Of a stretch of DNA of 64,000 bases, positions 35,189 through 45,841 are shown one piece after another (the first letter of the stretch is position 1; the number at the start of each line of letters is the position of its first letter). The DNA comes from Clostridium sp. CF012 (GTDB lineage Bacteria > Bacillota > Clostridia > Clostridiales > Clostridiaceae): contig NZ_JAHLEF010000011.1 in NCBI RefSeq assembly GCF_018861755.1, positions 62,001 through 126,000 on the forward strand, in the 5' to 3' direction. The notes under the pieces were generated by a model that was not told the origin of the DNA, ran no database searches, and was given only the letters and a program-made list of their open reading frames with translations. A program made the translations under genes and the position numbers.

Positions 35189-35212
35189 TCTTTTTGTTAT
35201 CCTTTATTTTTG
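35161..35212 (+). terminator. attenuator terminator before carA
   Basis: Perfect 20-bp arms (AAGGATAACAAAAAGATTAT and its complement) around TTGA, then TTATTTTTG. Lying upstream of carA and downstream of a PyrR loop, it is the regulated terminator of the leader. Confidence 0.88.
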
Positions 35213-35266
35213 TATAAGTATGTTTTGATATTTTAAAAAAATGATTTTGATGTAGGAGGTTTTAAG

Positions 35267-36313
35267 ATGAAAGGCAAATTGATTTTAGAGAATGGAATAA
35301 TATTTGAGGGTAATATATTTGGGTATTTAAAAGAAAGCGTAGGGGAAGTGGTTTTTAATACAGGTATGACTGGATATGAAGAGATTTTAACAGATCCATC
35401 CTATTATGGCCAAATAGTAACTATGACCTATCCGCTCATTGGCAATTACGGAATTAATTTAGAAGATGTAGAGTCGAAGGCGCCAAAGGTCAGGGGCTTT
35501 ATTGTTAGGGAAAAATGCGATTACCCCAATAATTTTAGATGCGAAATGGATTTAGAAGGGTATTTTAAACAAAATAAAATAATAGGGCTAGAAGGCATTG
35601 ATACAAGAGCATTGACAAAAATACTTAGAAATAAGGGAACTATGAAAGGTATTATTACTACGAAGGAATTATCACAAAGTGAAATAAAGCAAAAGCTCGC
35701 GGCGTCTAATAATAACGATGCTGTAATGAAGGTTACTACAAAAAAATGTTACACGATTGAAGGCGCGGGGCGACATGTAGCTATCATAGATTTTGGAATA
35801 AAAGAAAATATTCTACGCTGCTTTATGCAAAGAAATTGCAAATTAACAATATTTCCTGCGGTTACACCTGCAAACGAAATATTAAAGGTTAATCCAGATT
35901 TAATATTTTTATCAAATGGACCTGGAGACCCGGAAGATTTAAAAGGAGTAATTAAAGAGTTAAAAGAAATTATCGGTAAAAAACCTATAGTTGGGATATG
36001 CCTAGGTCATCAACTTTTAGCATTAGCCCTTGGAGGAAAAACTGAAAAACTTAAATTTGGTCATAGAGGGTGTAATCACCCTGTAAAAGATATAGAAGAA
36101 AATAAGGTTTATATTACATCACAAAACCATGGATATTATGTAAGCAAACTGCCGAAGAATATGGAAATTACTCATGTTAGTGTAAATGATGGCACTATAG
36201 AAGGTATGAAGCATAAGACTATGCCGATATTTTCTGTACAGTTCCATCCGGAAGCTAGTCCGGGACCTAAGGATATAGAAGCTATTTTTGACAAATTTCT
36301 TTCGACGATATAG
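35267..36313 (+). CDS. carA: carbamoyl-phosphate synthase small (glutaminase) subunit
   Basis: 348 residues, ATG after TAGGAGGT. The N-terminal CPSase_sm_chain domain (about 1-130: GEVVFNTGMTGYEEILTDPSY) is followed by a class I glutamine amidotransferase domain with nucleophile GICLGHQ and the HPE of VQFHPEASPGP, so it should release ammonia from glutamine for CarB. The product serves both pyrimidine and arginine synthesis; the upstream PyrR attenuator argues for pyrimidine control of this copy. carB follows after 100 nt. Confidence 0.95.
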   Translation: MKGKLILENGIIFEGNIFGYLKESVGEVVFNTGMTGYEEILTDPSYYGQIVTMTYPLIGNYGINLEDVESKAPKVRGFIVREKCDYPNNFRCEMDLEGYFKQNKIIGLEGIDTRALTKILRNKGTMKGIITTKELSQSEIKQKLAASNNNDAVMKVTTKKCYTIEGAGRHVAIIDFGIKENILRCFMQRNCKLTIFPAVTPANEILKVNPDLIFLSNGPGDPEDLKGVIKELKEIIGKKPIVGICLGHQLLALALGGKTEKLKFGHRGCNHPVKDIEENKVYITSQNHGYYVSKLPKNMEITHVSVNDGTIEGMKHKTMPIFSVQFHPEASPGPKDIEAIFDKFLSTI

Positions 36314-36413
36314 CTTGGTAATGAAATTAGAAAGCATAAGCTATGGGGAGAAGTAGATGAAATTTGGGATGCACAAATAGATTAAATAAAAGATTACTTA
36401 GAGGAGGATTTAT

Positions 36414-39400
36414 ATGCCGTTAGATAAAAGCATTAAAAAAGTATTAGTGGTTGGATCGGGGCCAATAATAATTGGACAGGCTGCCGAATTTGATTATTCC
36501 GGAACACAAGCTTGCCAAGCATTAAAAGAGGAAGGTGTAGAAGTTGTACTTGTAAATAGTAATCCAGCAACAATAATGACAGATAAAGAAGTTGCAGACA
36601 TTGTTTATATAGAACCGTTAACCATAGAATTTTTAGAAAAAATTATTGATAAGGAAAGACCAGATAGTTTACTTGCGGGTATGGGAGGGCAAACTGGCTT
36701 GAATTTAGCTGTGGAATTAGCTGATAATGGTATTTTAGATAAATATAATGTGAGAGTAATAGGAACCTCTATAGAAGCCATAAAAAAAGGTGAGGATAGA
36801 GAAATCTTTAGAAATCTTATGCAAGAGATTAATCAGCCAGTCGTGGAAAGTGCAATTGTTACAGACATGGAAGAAGGATTAATATTCGCGGGCCAAATAG
36901 GATATCCTGTAATTGTAAGACCTGCCTATACACTAGGTGGGAGTGGTGGAGGAATTGCTGAAAGCGAAGAGGAACTAACTGAGATATTAGAACTAGGATT
37001 GCAATTAAGCTCTATCGGACAGGTTCTTATAGAAAAGAGCATTAAGGGATGGAAAGAGATAGAATATGAGGTTATGAGGGATGGCAGAGGTAATTGTATT
37101 TGTGTATGTAGCATGGAAAATATAGATCCTGTAGGAATTCATACTGGAGATAGTATTGTTGTAGCGCCAAGCCAAACTCTTTCGGATAAAGAATACCAAA
37201 TGCTTAGAAGCGCATCCATTGATATTATAAACAATGTAGGTATAGAAGGTGGATGCAATGTCCAACTTGCTCTCCATCCCAAAAGCTTTGAGTATGCAGT
37301 TATAGAAATAAACCCCAGGGTAAGTAGATCCTCTGCACTAGCCTCAAAGGCAACTGGCTATCCAATTGCAAAAGTAGCAGCGAAGATAGCGCTAGGATAT
37401 GCACTAGACGAGATAAAAAATGCAGTCACACAAAAAACATATGCGTGTTTTGAACCTTCGCTAGATTATGTGGTAGTTAAAATTCCTAAGTGGCCTTTTG
37501 ATAAGTTTCAGGGAGCGAATAGAGTTTTAGGTACAAAGATGATGGCTACAGGGGAGATAATGGCAATTGGAAGTAATTTTGAAGCAGCTCTATTGAAAGG
37601 AATCCGCTCTTTGGAGATTGGAAAGTATTCATTACAATATGAATCCCTATCACTAAAAAGTCTGCAAGAATTAAAGGAAAGAGTCATGGCGCCTGACGAT
37701 GAGAGGATATTTTATTTAGCTGAAATGCTGAGACGTGATTATATGGTGGATAAGGTTTCAGAAATTACAGGCATGGATAAATTCTTTGTAAATAAAATTA
37801 AGTGGATAGTAAAAGAAGAGGAAAAAATAAAAAATTCCACCTTAGGAGATATGAACAAAGATTGGTTACAGTTATTAAAGAAAAAAGGATACTCTGATAA
37901 AGGGATCGCAGATTTATTAGGGGTTAAACCAAATGTAGTTTATGAACTGAGAACTATATGGAACATTAAACCTGTCTATAAAATGGTGGATACCTGTGGA
38001 GGCGAATTTGAAGCTTTGTCGCCTTATTATTACTCAACCTATGATGAATATGATGAGGTTGAGGTAAGTGATAGAAGGAAGGTTATGGTAATAGGTTCAG
38101 GGCCTATAAGAATAGGGCAGGGGATTGAGTTTGATTACGCATCTGTTCATAGTGTAATTGCACTTAGAAAGCTAGGAATTGAGACCATAATAGTAAATAA
38201 TAACCCAGAAACAGTAAGTACTGATTTTAATATTTCAGATAAATTATATTTTGAACCATTAACAGAAGAAGAAGTGCTAAACATTGTTGAAAAAGAAAAA
38301 CCGGATGGGGTTATACTTCAATTCGGAGGTCAAACTGCTATTAATCTTGCTGAATTTCTAAGAGAAAAAAATATACCTATTTATGGAACTAAGCCTGAGC
38401 AAATAGATGCAGCGGAGGATAGAGAAAAGTTCGATGCATTACTCGAAAGATTAGATATTAATAGACCAATGGGAAAAGCAGTTTGGAATTTAAAAGAAGG
38501 ATTAAAAGAGGCTAAAATCATAGGTTATCCAGTTTTGGTTAGACCCTCCTATGTATTAGGCGGTCAGGGAATGGAAATAGCTTATGCAGAAGAGGAAATG
38601 GAACATTATTTAGTGAATGCCTTTGAAAAAGATAAGAAAAATCCTGTTTTAATAGATAGATACTTATTAGGTAGAGAGATAGAAGTTGATGCTATTTGTG
38701 ACGGGAAGGAAATATTAATACCAGGTATTATGGAACATCTAGAGAGAGCAGGAGTTCACTCTGGAGATAGTATTACTATATATCCAAGTCAAAATATATC
38801 AGCGCATATAAAAGAAAAAATATTACAATACACTAAGAAAATAGCAATAGGACTAGAAGTAATAGGTATGATTAATATTCAATTTATAGAATTTAAAGAT
38901 AAATTATATATAATAGAGGTTAATCCAAGAGCTAGCCGTACTGTTCCCTACATTAGCAAGGTTAGCAAAGTGCCGATAGTAGAGCTGGCAACAAGGGTTA
39001 TGCTAGGAGAAAAACTAGCGGATTTGGGGTATGGTATTGGAGTTTATAAGGAGGCGAAATTAGTATCAGTTAAAGTTCCGGTATTCTCTACTCAAAAACT
39101 TCCAGAGGTTGAGGTGTGTCTCGGACCTGAAATGAGATCCACCGGAGAAGTGTTAGGAATAGGAAGAAATTTTGAAGAGGCATTATATAAAGGATTTATT
39201 TCGTCGGGAATGAAAATTAAAAAAGTTAAAGGCACTATATTGGCTACTATAAATCCCCAGGATTATGAAGAGTTTTTGTCTATAGCTAAGGCTTTTAATG
39301 AACTTAAGTATAAATTTATAGCAACAGAGGGAACAGCTAAGCTATTAAAAGACAATGGCATCCACGCCATAGAGGTTAAGAAAATCACTGAAGGAATCCC

Positions 39401-39620
39401 GAATATTGTAGATGTAATAAAGAGTAGAAAGGTTGATTTAGTAATAAATACCCCTACTAAGGGAAATGATTCTAAAACGGATGGCTTTAGGATTAGAAGA
39501 ACCGCTATTGAGAATAACGTTTCAGTTATTACTTCATTAGATACTGCAAAGGCAATAGTAGAACTTATGAAGAAAAACATTATTAGTGAAAATTTAGAAG
39601 TGTTTAATATTGTAAATTAG
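36414..39620 (+). CDS. carB: carbamoyl-phosphate synthase large subunit
   Basis: 1068 residues, full length, ATG after GAGGAGG. Two homologous ATP-grasp halves: the first from about residue 8 ([20 protein letters not shown]) with [12 protein letters not shown], the second from about 555 ([20 protein letters not shown]) with [12 protein letters not shown]. An oligomerisation domain lies between (about 400-545) and an MGS-like regulatory domain at the end (about 930-1068: [20 protein letters not shown]), where UMP and ornithine bind in the E. coli enzyme. It makes carbamoyl phosphate from bicarbonate, ammonia and two ATP. A terminator follows at 39641. Confidence 0.96.
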   Translation: MPLDKSIKKVLVVGSGPIIIGQAAEFDYSGTQACQALKEEGVEVVLVNSNPATIMTDKEVADIVYIEPLTIEFLEKIIDKERPDSLLAGMGGQTGLNLAVELADNGILDKYNVRVIGTSIEAIKKGEDREIFRNLMQEINQPVVESAIVTDMEEGLIFAGQIGYPVIVRPAYTLGGSGGGIAESEEELTEILELGLQLSSIGQVLIEKSIKGWKEIEYEVMRDGRGNCICVCSMENIDPVGIHTGDSIVVAPSQTLSDKEYQMLRSASIDIINNVGIEGGCNVQLALHPKSFEYAVIEINPRVSRSSALASKATGYPIAKVAAKIALGYALDEIKNAVTQKTYACFEPSLDYVVVKIPKWPFDKFQGANRVLGTKMMATGEIMAIGSNFEAALLKGIRSLEIGKYSLQYESLSLKSLQELKERVMAPDDERIFYLAEMLRRDYMVDKVSEITGMDKFFVNKIKWIVKEEEKIKNSTLGDMNKDWLQLLKKKGYSDKGIADLLGVKPNVVYELRTIWNIKPVYKMVDTCGGEFEALSPYYYSTYDEYDEVEVSDRRKVMVIGSGPIRIGQGIEFDYASVHSVIALRKLGIETIIVNNNPETVSTDFNISDKLYFEPLTEEEVLNIVEKEKPDGVILQFGGQTAINLAEFLREKNIPIYGTKPEQIDAAEDREKFDALLERLDINRPMGKAVWNLKEGLKEAKIIGYPVLVRPSYVLGGQGMEIAYAEEEMEHYLVNAFEKDKKNPVLIDRYLLGREIEVDAICDGKEILIPGIMEHLERAGVHSGDSITIYPSQNISAHIKEKILQYTKKIAIGLEVIGMINIQFIEFKDKLYIIEVNPRASRTVPYISKVSKVPIVELATRVMLGEKLADLGYGIGVYKEAKLVSVKVPVFSTQKLPEVEVCLGPEMRSTGEVLGIGRNFEEALYKGFISSGMKIKKVKGTILATINPQDYEEFLSIAKAFNELKYKFIATEGTAKLLKDNGIHAIEVKKITEGIPNIVDVIKSRKVDLVINTPTKGNDSKTDGFRIRRTAIENNVSVITSLDTAKAIVELMKKNIISENLEVFNIVN

Positions 39621-39640
39621 TATAAAAAGTAATTATAAAT

Positions 39641-39686
39641 AGAACACGTAATAGGTATTCTAACACCTGCTACGTGTTCTTTTTCT
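39641..39686 (+). terminator. terminator of carAB
   Basis: Arms AGAACACGTAATAGGT and ACCTGCTACGTGTTCT with a 2-nt internal mismatch, then TTTTC. Closely related in sequence to the terminator at 44871. Confidence 0.85.
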
Positions 39687-39857
39687 TAAGGCAATACCAT
39701 AAAAGTAGATAATTTAGCGACTTGCTGTTCAAATTTTTATATTACCTTTAACTTTTTATAATAACTAAAAGTCAGTAAAATCAATTATCTTAGTGAGTTT
39801 TTATTGTTTTTATTGCATAATTATTATATAAATATGAATATATATTAAGAAAAAGTA

Positions 39858-39886
39858 TTGCATTATTATATGAATCGGTATATAAT
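39858..39886 (+). promoter_or_regulatory. sigma-A promoter of the transporter-argGH operon
   Basis: TTGCAT, 17-nt spacer, TATAAT. The transcript would have a leader of about 130 nt containing the ARG-box-like site. Confidence 0.65.
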
Positions 39887-39975
39887 AAATAAAAACAAGC
39901 GAGTTAAATCAATGGTAAAAGTAAAAAAATAAGTAAAAGAGAGAAAATGTGTAATATATTCATTATACATATACA

Positions 39976-39989
39976 TGCATAAATATTCA
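39976..39989. promoter_or_regulatory. ARG-box-like operator (ArgR/AhrC)
   Basis: TGCAT-AAAT-ATTCA matches the ARG box core TGNATNNNNATNCA completely. TGAATATATATTAA at 39835 matches with one mismatch and touches the promoter. Together they suggest arginine-dependent control of the genes downstream. Confidence 0.55.
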
Positions 39990-40025
39990 CATATTAATTA
40001 TATTATTAATGGGGGAGTGGTACAA

Positions 40026-40817
40026 ATGAAAAAATTCATGTCAATTGTATTAACAGTTACTATGGCAGGTTCATTACTTGTAGGATGCGGTCAAAAACAG
40101 GAAAAACTTAATTCACTACAAGCAGTTCAAAAGGCAGGTATCCTAACTATAGGAACAGATGATTCGTATCCGCCAATGGAATTTAGAGATTCCAAAAACA
40201 ACTTAGTAGGGTTTGATGTAGATTTGGCAAATGAAATAGGGAAAAAATTAGGAGTAAAAATAGAGTATACTACTACAGATTTTAATGGAATACTTTTAGC
40301 TCTTAACTCATCAAGGTTTAATATTATACTTGCAGCTCTCAGTATTACGGATAAGAGAAAAGAAAGTATAGATTTCTCAGACAGTTATTTAATGGGGGGT
40401 CAAGTTATTGCTATAAAACAAGGGAATACATCAATAAAAAATTTGGAAGACTTAAAGGGTAAAATAGTAGCTTGTCAGCTAGGGTCTACAGGAGATGCTG
40501 CAGCTACCGCAATAAAGGGATTAAAAGAAATTAAAAAGTATGACAAAATTACAGAAGCCTTTCAAGAGTTATCATCTAAAAGAGTAGATGCAGTAGTTAT
40601 GGATGCTCAAGTTGGTGGATATTATGTATCAAAAAAACCAGGCGAATTTGTGGTTTTAAAGGACAGAATCAGCGAAGAGCCTATAGGAATTGGATTTAAT
40701 AAGGAAGATAAGGAATTAAAAGTAGCTGTGCAAAAGGCCCTTAATGAACTTAAATCAGATGGAACGCTATCGAAGCTTTCACAAAAATGGTTTGGATTTG
40801 ACGCATATAAGAAATAA
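40026..40817 (+). CDS. polar amino acid ABC transporter substrate-binding lipoprotein, probably arginine-type
   Basis: 263 residues. The ATG at 40026 follows GGGGGAG and gives a proper lipoprotein signal (MKKFMSIVLTVTMAGSLLVG then Cys, lipobox LVGC); an upstream in-frame ATG would spoil it. SBP_bac_3 family fold with GILTIGTDDSYPPMEFRD, GFDVDLANEIGKKL, and the late QKALNELKSDGTLSKLSQKWFG. Binding of a basic amino acid or citrulline is inferred from the ARG box and from argG-argH in the same operon, not from ligand residues. Confidence 0.88.
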   Translation: MKKFMSIVLTVTMAGSLLVGCGQKQEKLNSLQAVQKAGILTIGTDDSYPPMEFRDSKNNLVGFDVDLANEIGKKLGVKIEYTTTDFNGILLALNSSRFNIILAALSITDKRKESIDFSDSYLMGGQVIAIKQGNTSIKNLEDLKGKIVACQLGSTGDAAATAIKGLKEIKKYDKITEAFQELSSKRVDAVVMDAQVGGYYVSKKPGEFVVLKDRISEEPIGIGFNKEDKELKVAVQKALNELKSDGTLSKLSQKWFGFDAYKK

Positions 40818-40831
40818 CTAGGAGGACAACA

Positions 40832-41479
40832 ATGGATATAAATATTTTAAAGGATATGTTTCCCGTGCTATTAAAAGGAAGTTTAATAACATTGGAACTC
40901 ACTCTTATATCAGTAGTATTTGGAAGTCTAATAGGCATGGTTACAGCCATGTTAAAGCTTTCTAAAAATAAGTTAATGGGTACTTTAGCAGGGTTTTATA
41001 CCTGGCTCTTTAGAGGAACGCCTATGCTGCTTCAATTATGGTTTTTCTATTTTGGATTGCCCTTTGTAGGTATTAAGTTTACAGCCTTTCAAGCAGCAAT
41101 AATAGGACTTAGTTTAAATTCAGGGGCTTACATGGCAGAAATAATAAGAGGTGGAATACTTTCAGTAGATAAAGGGCAGTTTGAGGCTTGCAAGTCTCTC
41201 GGGTTCACTTACTTTGATACTATGAAAAGAGTAGTATTACCTCAAACCTTTAAAATAATAATTCCATCTGTAGGTAATGAGTTTATAACAATGCTTAAGG
41301 ATACCTCACTAGTGGCTACAATAACTATGGTGGAGGTTATGAGGTCAGCGCAACTTTTATATGCCTCAAGCTTTAGACCACTAGAAGCTTTCTTTATAGC
41401 AGGATGTTTATATCTTTTTATGACAACAATTTTTACTACAGCATTTTCATACTATGAAAAAAGACTGTCAGTATATTAA
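40832..41479 (+). CDS. polar amino acid ABC transporter permease
   Basis: 215 residues, 14 nt after the binding protein gene, ATG after TAGGAGGA. Five or so transmembrane helices of the HisM/GlnP type (TIGR01726 pattern) with the EAA loop EACKSLGFTYFDTMKRVVLPQTFKI around residue 120-145, which contacts the ATPase. It probably works as a homodimer because only one permease gene is present. Confidence 0.9.
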   Translation: MDINILKDMFPVLLKGSLITLELTLISVVFGSLIGMVTAMLKLSKNKLMGTLAGFYTWLFRGTPMLLQLWFFYFGLPFVGIKFTAFQAAIIGLSLNSGAYMAEIIRGGILSVDKGQFEACKSLGFTYFDTMKRVVLPQTFKIIIPSVGNEFITMLKDTSLVATITMVEVMRSAQLLYASSFRPLEAFFIAGCLYLFMTTIFTTAFSYYEKRLSVY

Positions 41480-41500
41480 TAGAGGTGATATGGATTGTAT

Positions 41501-42226
41501 ATGATAGAGACTAAAAATTTAACTAAAAAATTCGGAAATTTAACAGTGTTTGAAGGTTTAAATGTGCAGGTTAAAAAAGGAGAAGTACTAGTTATAATAG
41601 GACCTTCTGGTTCGGGGAAAAGTACGTTTTTAAGATGTTTAAATCATCTTGAAGAGCCTGATGGGGGAGAGGTTTTTATTGAAGGCGAAAAGTTGGATGT
41701 AAAAAATAAAAAACATATGAGAAATACTATTGAAAAAGTAGGGATGGTATTCCAAAACTTTAATCTGTTTCATCATATGACCGTACTCCAAAACGTAATT
41801 GAGGCTCCAATTACTGTTAAGCGTGAAGCTCGCGAAGAAGTACTAAAAAGAGCCACTGGAATTATTGAAAAGGTGGGTCTTAGTGAAAAATTAGAGAATT
41901 ATCCATCAAAATTATCAGGAGGACAAAAGCAAAGAGTAGCTATAGCAAGAGCCTTAGCTATGAACCCTGACATAATGCTATTTGATGAACCTACTTCATC
42001 CCTAGACCCAGAGCTCGTTGGAGAGGTTTTAGGAGTAATGAAGGATCTTGCGAAAGAGGGAATGACTATGGTGGTTGTAACCCATGAAATGGGATTTGCA
42101 AAGGAAGTAGCAGACAGAGTCATTTTCATGGATGGAGGAAAAATAGTAGAAGAGGGAACACCAGAACAATTTTTTACTGCTCCTAAAAAGCAGCGAACAA
42201 AAGAGTTCTTAAATAAAATACTTTAG
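41501..42226 (+). CDS. polar amino acid ABC transporter ATP-binding protein
   Basis: About 241 residues. Walker [10 protein letters not shown], signature [15 protein letters not shown], Walker [15 protein letters not shown] and the switch His in VVTHEMGFA. The ATG at 41501 gives the usual [12 protein letters not shown] start; an in-frame TTG at 41495 has shorter spacing from AGAGGTGA and remains possible. GlnQ/ArtM-type ATPase that powers the importer encoded by the two genes before it. Confidence 0.92.
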   Translation: MIETKNLTKKFGNLTVFEGLNVQVKKGEVLVIIGPSGSGKSTFLRCLNHLEEPDGGEVFIEGEKLDVKNKKHMRNTIEKVGMVFQNFNLFHHMTVLQNVIEAPITVKREAREEVLKRATGIIEKVGLSEKLENYPSKLSGGQKQRVAIARALAMNPDIMLFDEPTSSLDPELVGEVLGVMKDLAKEGMTMVVVTHEMGFAKEVADRVIFMDGGKIVEEGTPEQFFTAPKKQRTKEFLNKIL

Positions 42227-42261
42227 ATAAAATTAATACATAATCGAAAGGGGAAATAAAA

Positions 42262-43476
42262 ATGGAAAAAATAATTAAAGAAAAAGTGGTTTTAGCGTAT
42301 TCAGGAGGACTGGATACATCTATAATAATAGCTTGGCTTAAAGAAAACTACGATATGGATGTTATTGCAGCTTGCATTAATGTTGGTCAAGAAGATGATA
42401 TGAAGGCAATTGAGAAAAAGGCTTTAAGCTCAGGAGCAGAAAAAATTTATATTGAGAATGTAACAGCGCAGTTCATAAAAGATTACGTATTTAAAGGAGT
42501 TAAAGCAAATGCTACATATGAAGGAAAGTATTTATTAGGTACAGCTTTTGCAAGACCATTGATAGCTAAAAAACTTGTAGAAATCGCTCATAAAGAAGGC
42601 GCAAAATATATATGCCACGGATGTACCGGTAAGGGAAATGATCAAGTTAGATTTGAAGTGGGCATAGCAGCTATAGATCCTTCAATAAAGATTATTGCTC
42701 CTTGGAGAATTTGGGATATAAAATCAAGAGAAGATGCTATAGATTATGCGAATGCTCGAGGTATAGAAACAGCGGTAACTAAAGAGAAAATATATTCGGT
42801 GGATCAGAATTTATGGCATGCAAGTCATGAAGGTGGAGATATTGAAGATTTTAAAAATGATCATAAAAGAGATATGTATCTTATGGTTACACCTCCAGAA
42901 CAAGCTCCAGATGAGGCTACATTTGTAGAAGTATATTTTGAAAAGGGAATTGCGAAAAAAATAGATGGTATTGAATTAGAGCCAATAGATATAGTAACAG
43001 TATTAAATAAAATTGGTGGAGAAAATGGAATAGGTATCGTAGATTTAGTAGAAAATAGACTTGTGGGAATGAAATCAAGAGGAATATATGAAACTCCTGG
43101 TGGAACTGTTCTTTATGCAGCTCATAAAGAATTAGAAGAAATAACCATAGATAAAGATACACTACACTTTAAATATATAGTAGCACAGAAATATGGAGAG
43201 CTCGTTTATGATGGACTTTGGTTTACCACTATGAGAGAAGCACTTGATGCATTTATAGATAAGACTCAAGAAACTGTAACAGGTAGTGTTAAATTAAAAC
43301 TTTACAAAGGAAATATCATGGTAGCAAGTAAAGAATCACCAAATGCCCTTTATGATGAAAGTATATCTTCCTTTGGTTCAAGCACACTATATGATCATAA
43401 AGATGCAGAAGGCTTTATAAACTTATTTTCATTGCCAAGCAAAATCAAAGCGTATAAACATTTAAATAATTATTAA
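42262..43476 (+). CDS. argG: argininosuccinate synthase
   Basis: 404 residues, ATG after AAAGGGGA. The N-terminal PP-loop [18 protein letters not shown] binds [18 protein letters not shown] and the citrulline/aspartate-binding region [12 protein letters not shown] are conserved. It joins citrulline and aspartate using ATP. It lies 35 nt after the transporter ATPase gene, so import and conversion of the imported compound (perhaps citrulline) may be linked. Confidence 0.96.
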   Translation: MEKIIKEKVVLAYSGGLDTSIIIAWLKENYDMDVIAACINVGQEDDMKAIEKKALSSGAEKIYIENVTAQFIKDYVFKGVKANATYEGKYLLGTAFARPLIAKKLVEIAHKEGAKYICHGCTGKGNDQVRFEVGIAAIDPSIKIIAPWRIWDIKSREDAIDYANARGIETAVTKEKIYSVDQNLWHASHEGGDIEDFKNDHKRDMYLMVTPPEQAPDEATFVEVYFEKGIAKKIDGIELEPIDIVTVLNKIGGENGIGIVDLVENRLVGMKSRGIYETPGGTVLYAAHKELEEITIDKDTLHFKYIVAQKYGELVYDGLWFTTMREALDAFIDKTQETVTGSVKLKLYKGNIMVASKESPNALYDESISSFGSSTLYDHKDAEGFINLFSLPSKIKAYKHLNNY

Positions 43477-43517
43477 GGAAAATTACAAAATTTATAGAAG
43501 GTTAGCAGGTGATATAT

Positions 43518-44831
43518 ATGAAACTTTGGGGTGGAAGATTTATTGAAAAAGAAAGCAGGCTTATGGAGGACTTTAATAGTTCTCTAAGCTTTGATAAAGA
43601 ATTGTATTATGAAGATATAATGGGTAGTATTGCTCATGTTAAAATGCTTGCTGAATGTAGTATTTTAACACATGAAGAAAGCATAACTATAGTTGAGGGT
43701 CTAAACTCAATTCTCTCAGATATTGAAGCAGGTAAATTAAAAATTGAAGGTGATTATGAAGATATTCACAGTTTTATGGAAATACAACTTACAAAATTAA
43801 TAGGGGACGTAGGTAAAAAGCTTCATACAGCAAGAAGTAGAAATGACCAGGTTGCAGTAGATATGAGATTATATTCAAAATATAAGGCAAAAGAGGTTAT
43901 TGAAAATTTAAATAGCATTTTGTCTACTATAGAAAAAATAGGAAATGAAAATCCTGTTATAATGCCAGGATATACACATCTACAAAGAGCCCAACCGGTG
44001 ACATTTAAACAACATATTATGGCATACTATAATATGCTGAGTCGTGACGTGAAAAGGCTTATAAACGCCATTGATATTATGGATGAAAATCCTCTTGGAT
44101 GCTGCGCTCTAGCAGGCACCACTTATGATACGGATAGAGCTTATACAACGAGTGAACTTGGTTTTAAAAAACCTGTAGATAATTTTATGGATGGAGTAAG
44201 TGATAGAGATTATTTATTAGAACTTTTATCCAACTTTTCTATAATAATGATGCATCTTAGTAGACTAAGCGAAGAATTAATTTTGTGGAGTAGTAAAGAA
44301 TTTAATTTTATTGAAATTAGCGATGAATTTTCTACAGGTAGTAGTATTATGCCACAGAAAAGAAATCCAGATGCAGCAGAGCTAATAAGAGGAAAAACTG
44401 GAAGAGTGTATGGAGATTTAATGAGCTTACTTACTACTATGAAAGGCATCCCACTGGCTTACAATAAAGATATGCAAGAAGATAAGGAGCCCTTCTTTGA
44501 TGGAGCTGACACAGTTTTAAAATGCATAAAGATTATGAACGGAATGCTAAGTAGCCTTACAATTAAAAAGGATAATATGTATAATGCAGTTAAAACAGGT
44601 TTTTTAAATGCTACGGAGGCTGCAGATTACCTTGTAAATAAGGGAGTAGCTTTTAGAGACGCCCATGGAATTATTGGTGCTATAGTTCTACATTGTGAAA
44701 AAGAACATAAGACTATAGAAAACTTAACACTAGAAGAGTTGAAGGACTTTAGCGATTTATTTGCGCAAGATGTATATGAATTTATAGATTATGAGAATAC
44801 CTTGAGTCGTGGCATAAAAAAAGAGATGTAG
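43518..44831 (+). CDS. argH: argininosuccinate lyase
   Basis: 437 residues from the ATG at 43518 (MKLWGGRFIEKESRLMEDFN), the normal family start; an in-frame GTG lies 9 nt upstream inside the ribosome binding region. Fumarase/aspartase superfamily signatures: TARSRNDQVAVDMRLY, the catalytic His region PGYTHLQRAQPVT and GSSIMPQKRNPD. It releases arginine and fumarate from argininosuccinate. Last gene of the operon, followed by a terminator. Confidence 0.96.
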   Translation: MKLWGGRFIEKESRLMEDFNSSLSFDKELYYEDIMGSIAHVKMLAECSILTHEESITIVEGLNSILSDIEAGKLKIEGDYEDIHSFMEIQLTKLIGDVGKKLHTARSRNDQVAVDMRLYSKYKAKEVIENLNSILSTIEKIGNENPVIMPGYTHLQRAQPVTFKQHIMAYYNMLSRDVKRLINAIDIMDENPLGCCALAGTTYDTDRAYTTSELGFKKPVDNFMDGVSDRDYLLELLSNFSIIMMHLSRLSEELILWSSKEFNFIEISDEFSTGSSIMPQKRNPDAAELIRGKTGRVYGDLMSLLTTMKGIPLAYNKDMQEDKEPFFDGADTVLKCIKIMNGMLSSLTIKKDNMYNAVKTGFLNATEAADYLVNKGVAFRDAHGIIGAIVLHCEKEHKTIENLTLEELKDFSDLFAQDVYEFIDYENTLSRGIKKEM

Positions 44832-44870
44832 TAACAGCCTTAAGGTTTGCAAATAGATACCTTTAACTAA

Positions 44871-44913
44871 AAAACACGTAACAGGTGTCCCCCACCAGTT
44901 ACGTGTTTTTTTT
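44871..44913. terminator. terminator after argH, likely bidirectional
   Basis: Arms AAAACACGTAACAGGTG and CACCAGTTACGTGTTTT with one mismatch and a 5-nt loop, followed by TTTT. The convergent gene ends at its right edge. Sequence relative of the hairpin at 39641. Confidence 0.88.
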
Positions 44914-45772
44914 AGTAGTTAAAATCACTAAGACAATTTTTAATTCCACCTACAGTTTCAGGTAAATGAATACCATACTTTTTTAAGTTATTATTACTTA
45001 TTCGAAGGTCTCTTGGATGGTCCTTATACCTATCAGTATCTTTTTCTAAATAGTTATCTACTTTATGATTTAAGTCAAGTCCTTTTAATATGAACAAAGC
45101 TATATCATAAGTGCTTAAATCATTTTCACTTCCAGTGTGATAAGTTCCATAGGGAATATCAAAAATTTTATGAAAGTTTTCTATTAAATCATAAACATAA
45201 GTCATTCCTCTAAATTCATTTACGGGCAATTTCATTCTCTTATCTTTTAAAACAGAGGATACAACATTCCATAAAATATTAGAGCTTACCCTGCAATTTT
45301 TTTCTGGAAATCCAAACATCCAAGTGAGTCTTAATATCCATAGTTCATCTATAATTCCTTTTAATTCATCTTCAGCTTGGAGTTTATGTTTTCCGTAAAC
45401 TGTATTGGGAGTTGGAATGTGATTTTCATTATAGGGACCTGATTCGATGTTTCCATTAAAAATCTGTTCAGAACTTAAATATACTAATTTAGATTTTGTT
45501 AAACTACAGGCTTTAGCAATGTTAATTGAACCTTTAACATTTATTTTATAAGATAGATCTGGATTTTTTTCGCATAAACCTGTATCAGCAATTGCAGCAG
45601 TATGAAGTACATAATCAGGTTTAAAGTTTTGAATTATTTCTAAGCACTTACGCTCATCTGTTATATCTAAGTTGCTATGGGTTAATGGAAGTATCTCGTA
45701 TTTATTTTTATAATAGGTATAGAACCTTGATGCAAAAAAACCATTAGCACCAGTTAATAATATTTTTTTCAT
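44912..45772 (-). CDS. RmlD-like NAD(P)-dependent sugar-nucleotide reductase
   Basis: 286 residues, ATG after TGAGGTG on the reverse strand. Rossmann motif LLTGANGFFASRF (TGxxGxxG form altered to TGANGFFA), the DITDERKCLEIIQNFKPDYV stretch typical of dTDP-4-dehydrorhamnose reductases, HTAAIADT, and the catalytic YGKHKLQAE (YxxxK). No other rhamnose genes are nearby, so a role in dTDP-rhamnose synthesis is not supported by context; an SDR acting on another sugar or on a small ketone is equally possible. Confidence 0.8.
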   Translation of the reverse strand: MKKILLTGANGFFASRFYTYYKNKYEILPLTHSNLDITDERKCLEIIQNFKPDYVLHTAAIADTGLCEKNPDLSYKINVKGSINIAKACSLTKSKLVYLSSEQIFNGNIESGPYNENHIPTPNTVYGKHKLQAEDELKGIIDELWILRLTWMFGFPEKNCRVSSNILWNVVSSVLKDKRMKLPVNEFRGMTYVYDLIENFHKIFDIPYGTYHTGSENDLSTYDIALFILKGLDLNHKVDNYLEKDTDRYKDHPRDLRISNNNLKKYGIHLPETVGGIKNCLSDFNY

Positions 45773-45841
45773 TTATAGCACCTCATTTTTTCATTATAAT
45801 ATATAATATCATAAAATTTAAGGTGTTGTTAATAATTATCC

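Larger units (their letters stand above)
39621..40025. other. regulatory gap between carB and the arginine transport operon
   Basis: 405 bases: the carB terminator (39641-39686), a good promoter (39858-39886), an ARG-box match (39976-39989) and weaker half-matches at about 39814 and 39835. I see no gene in it. Confidence 0.6.
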
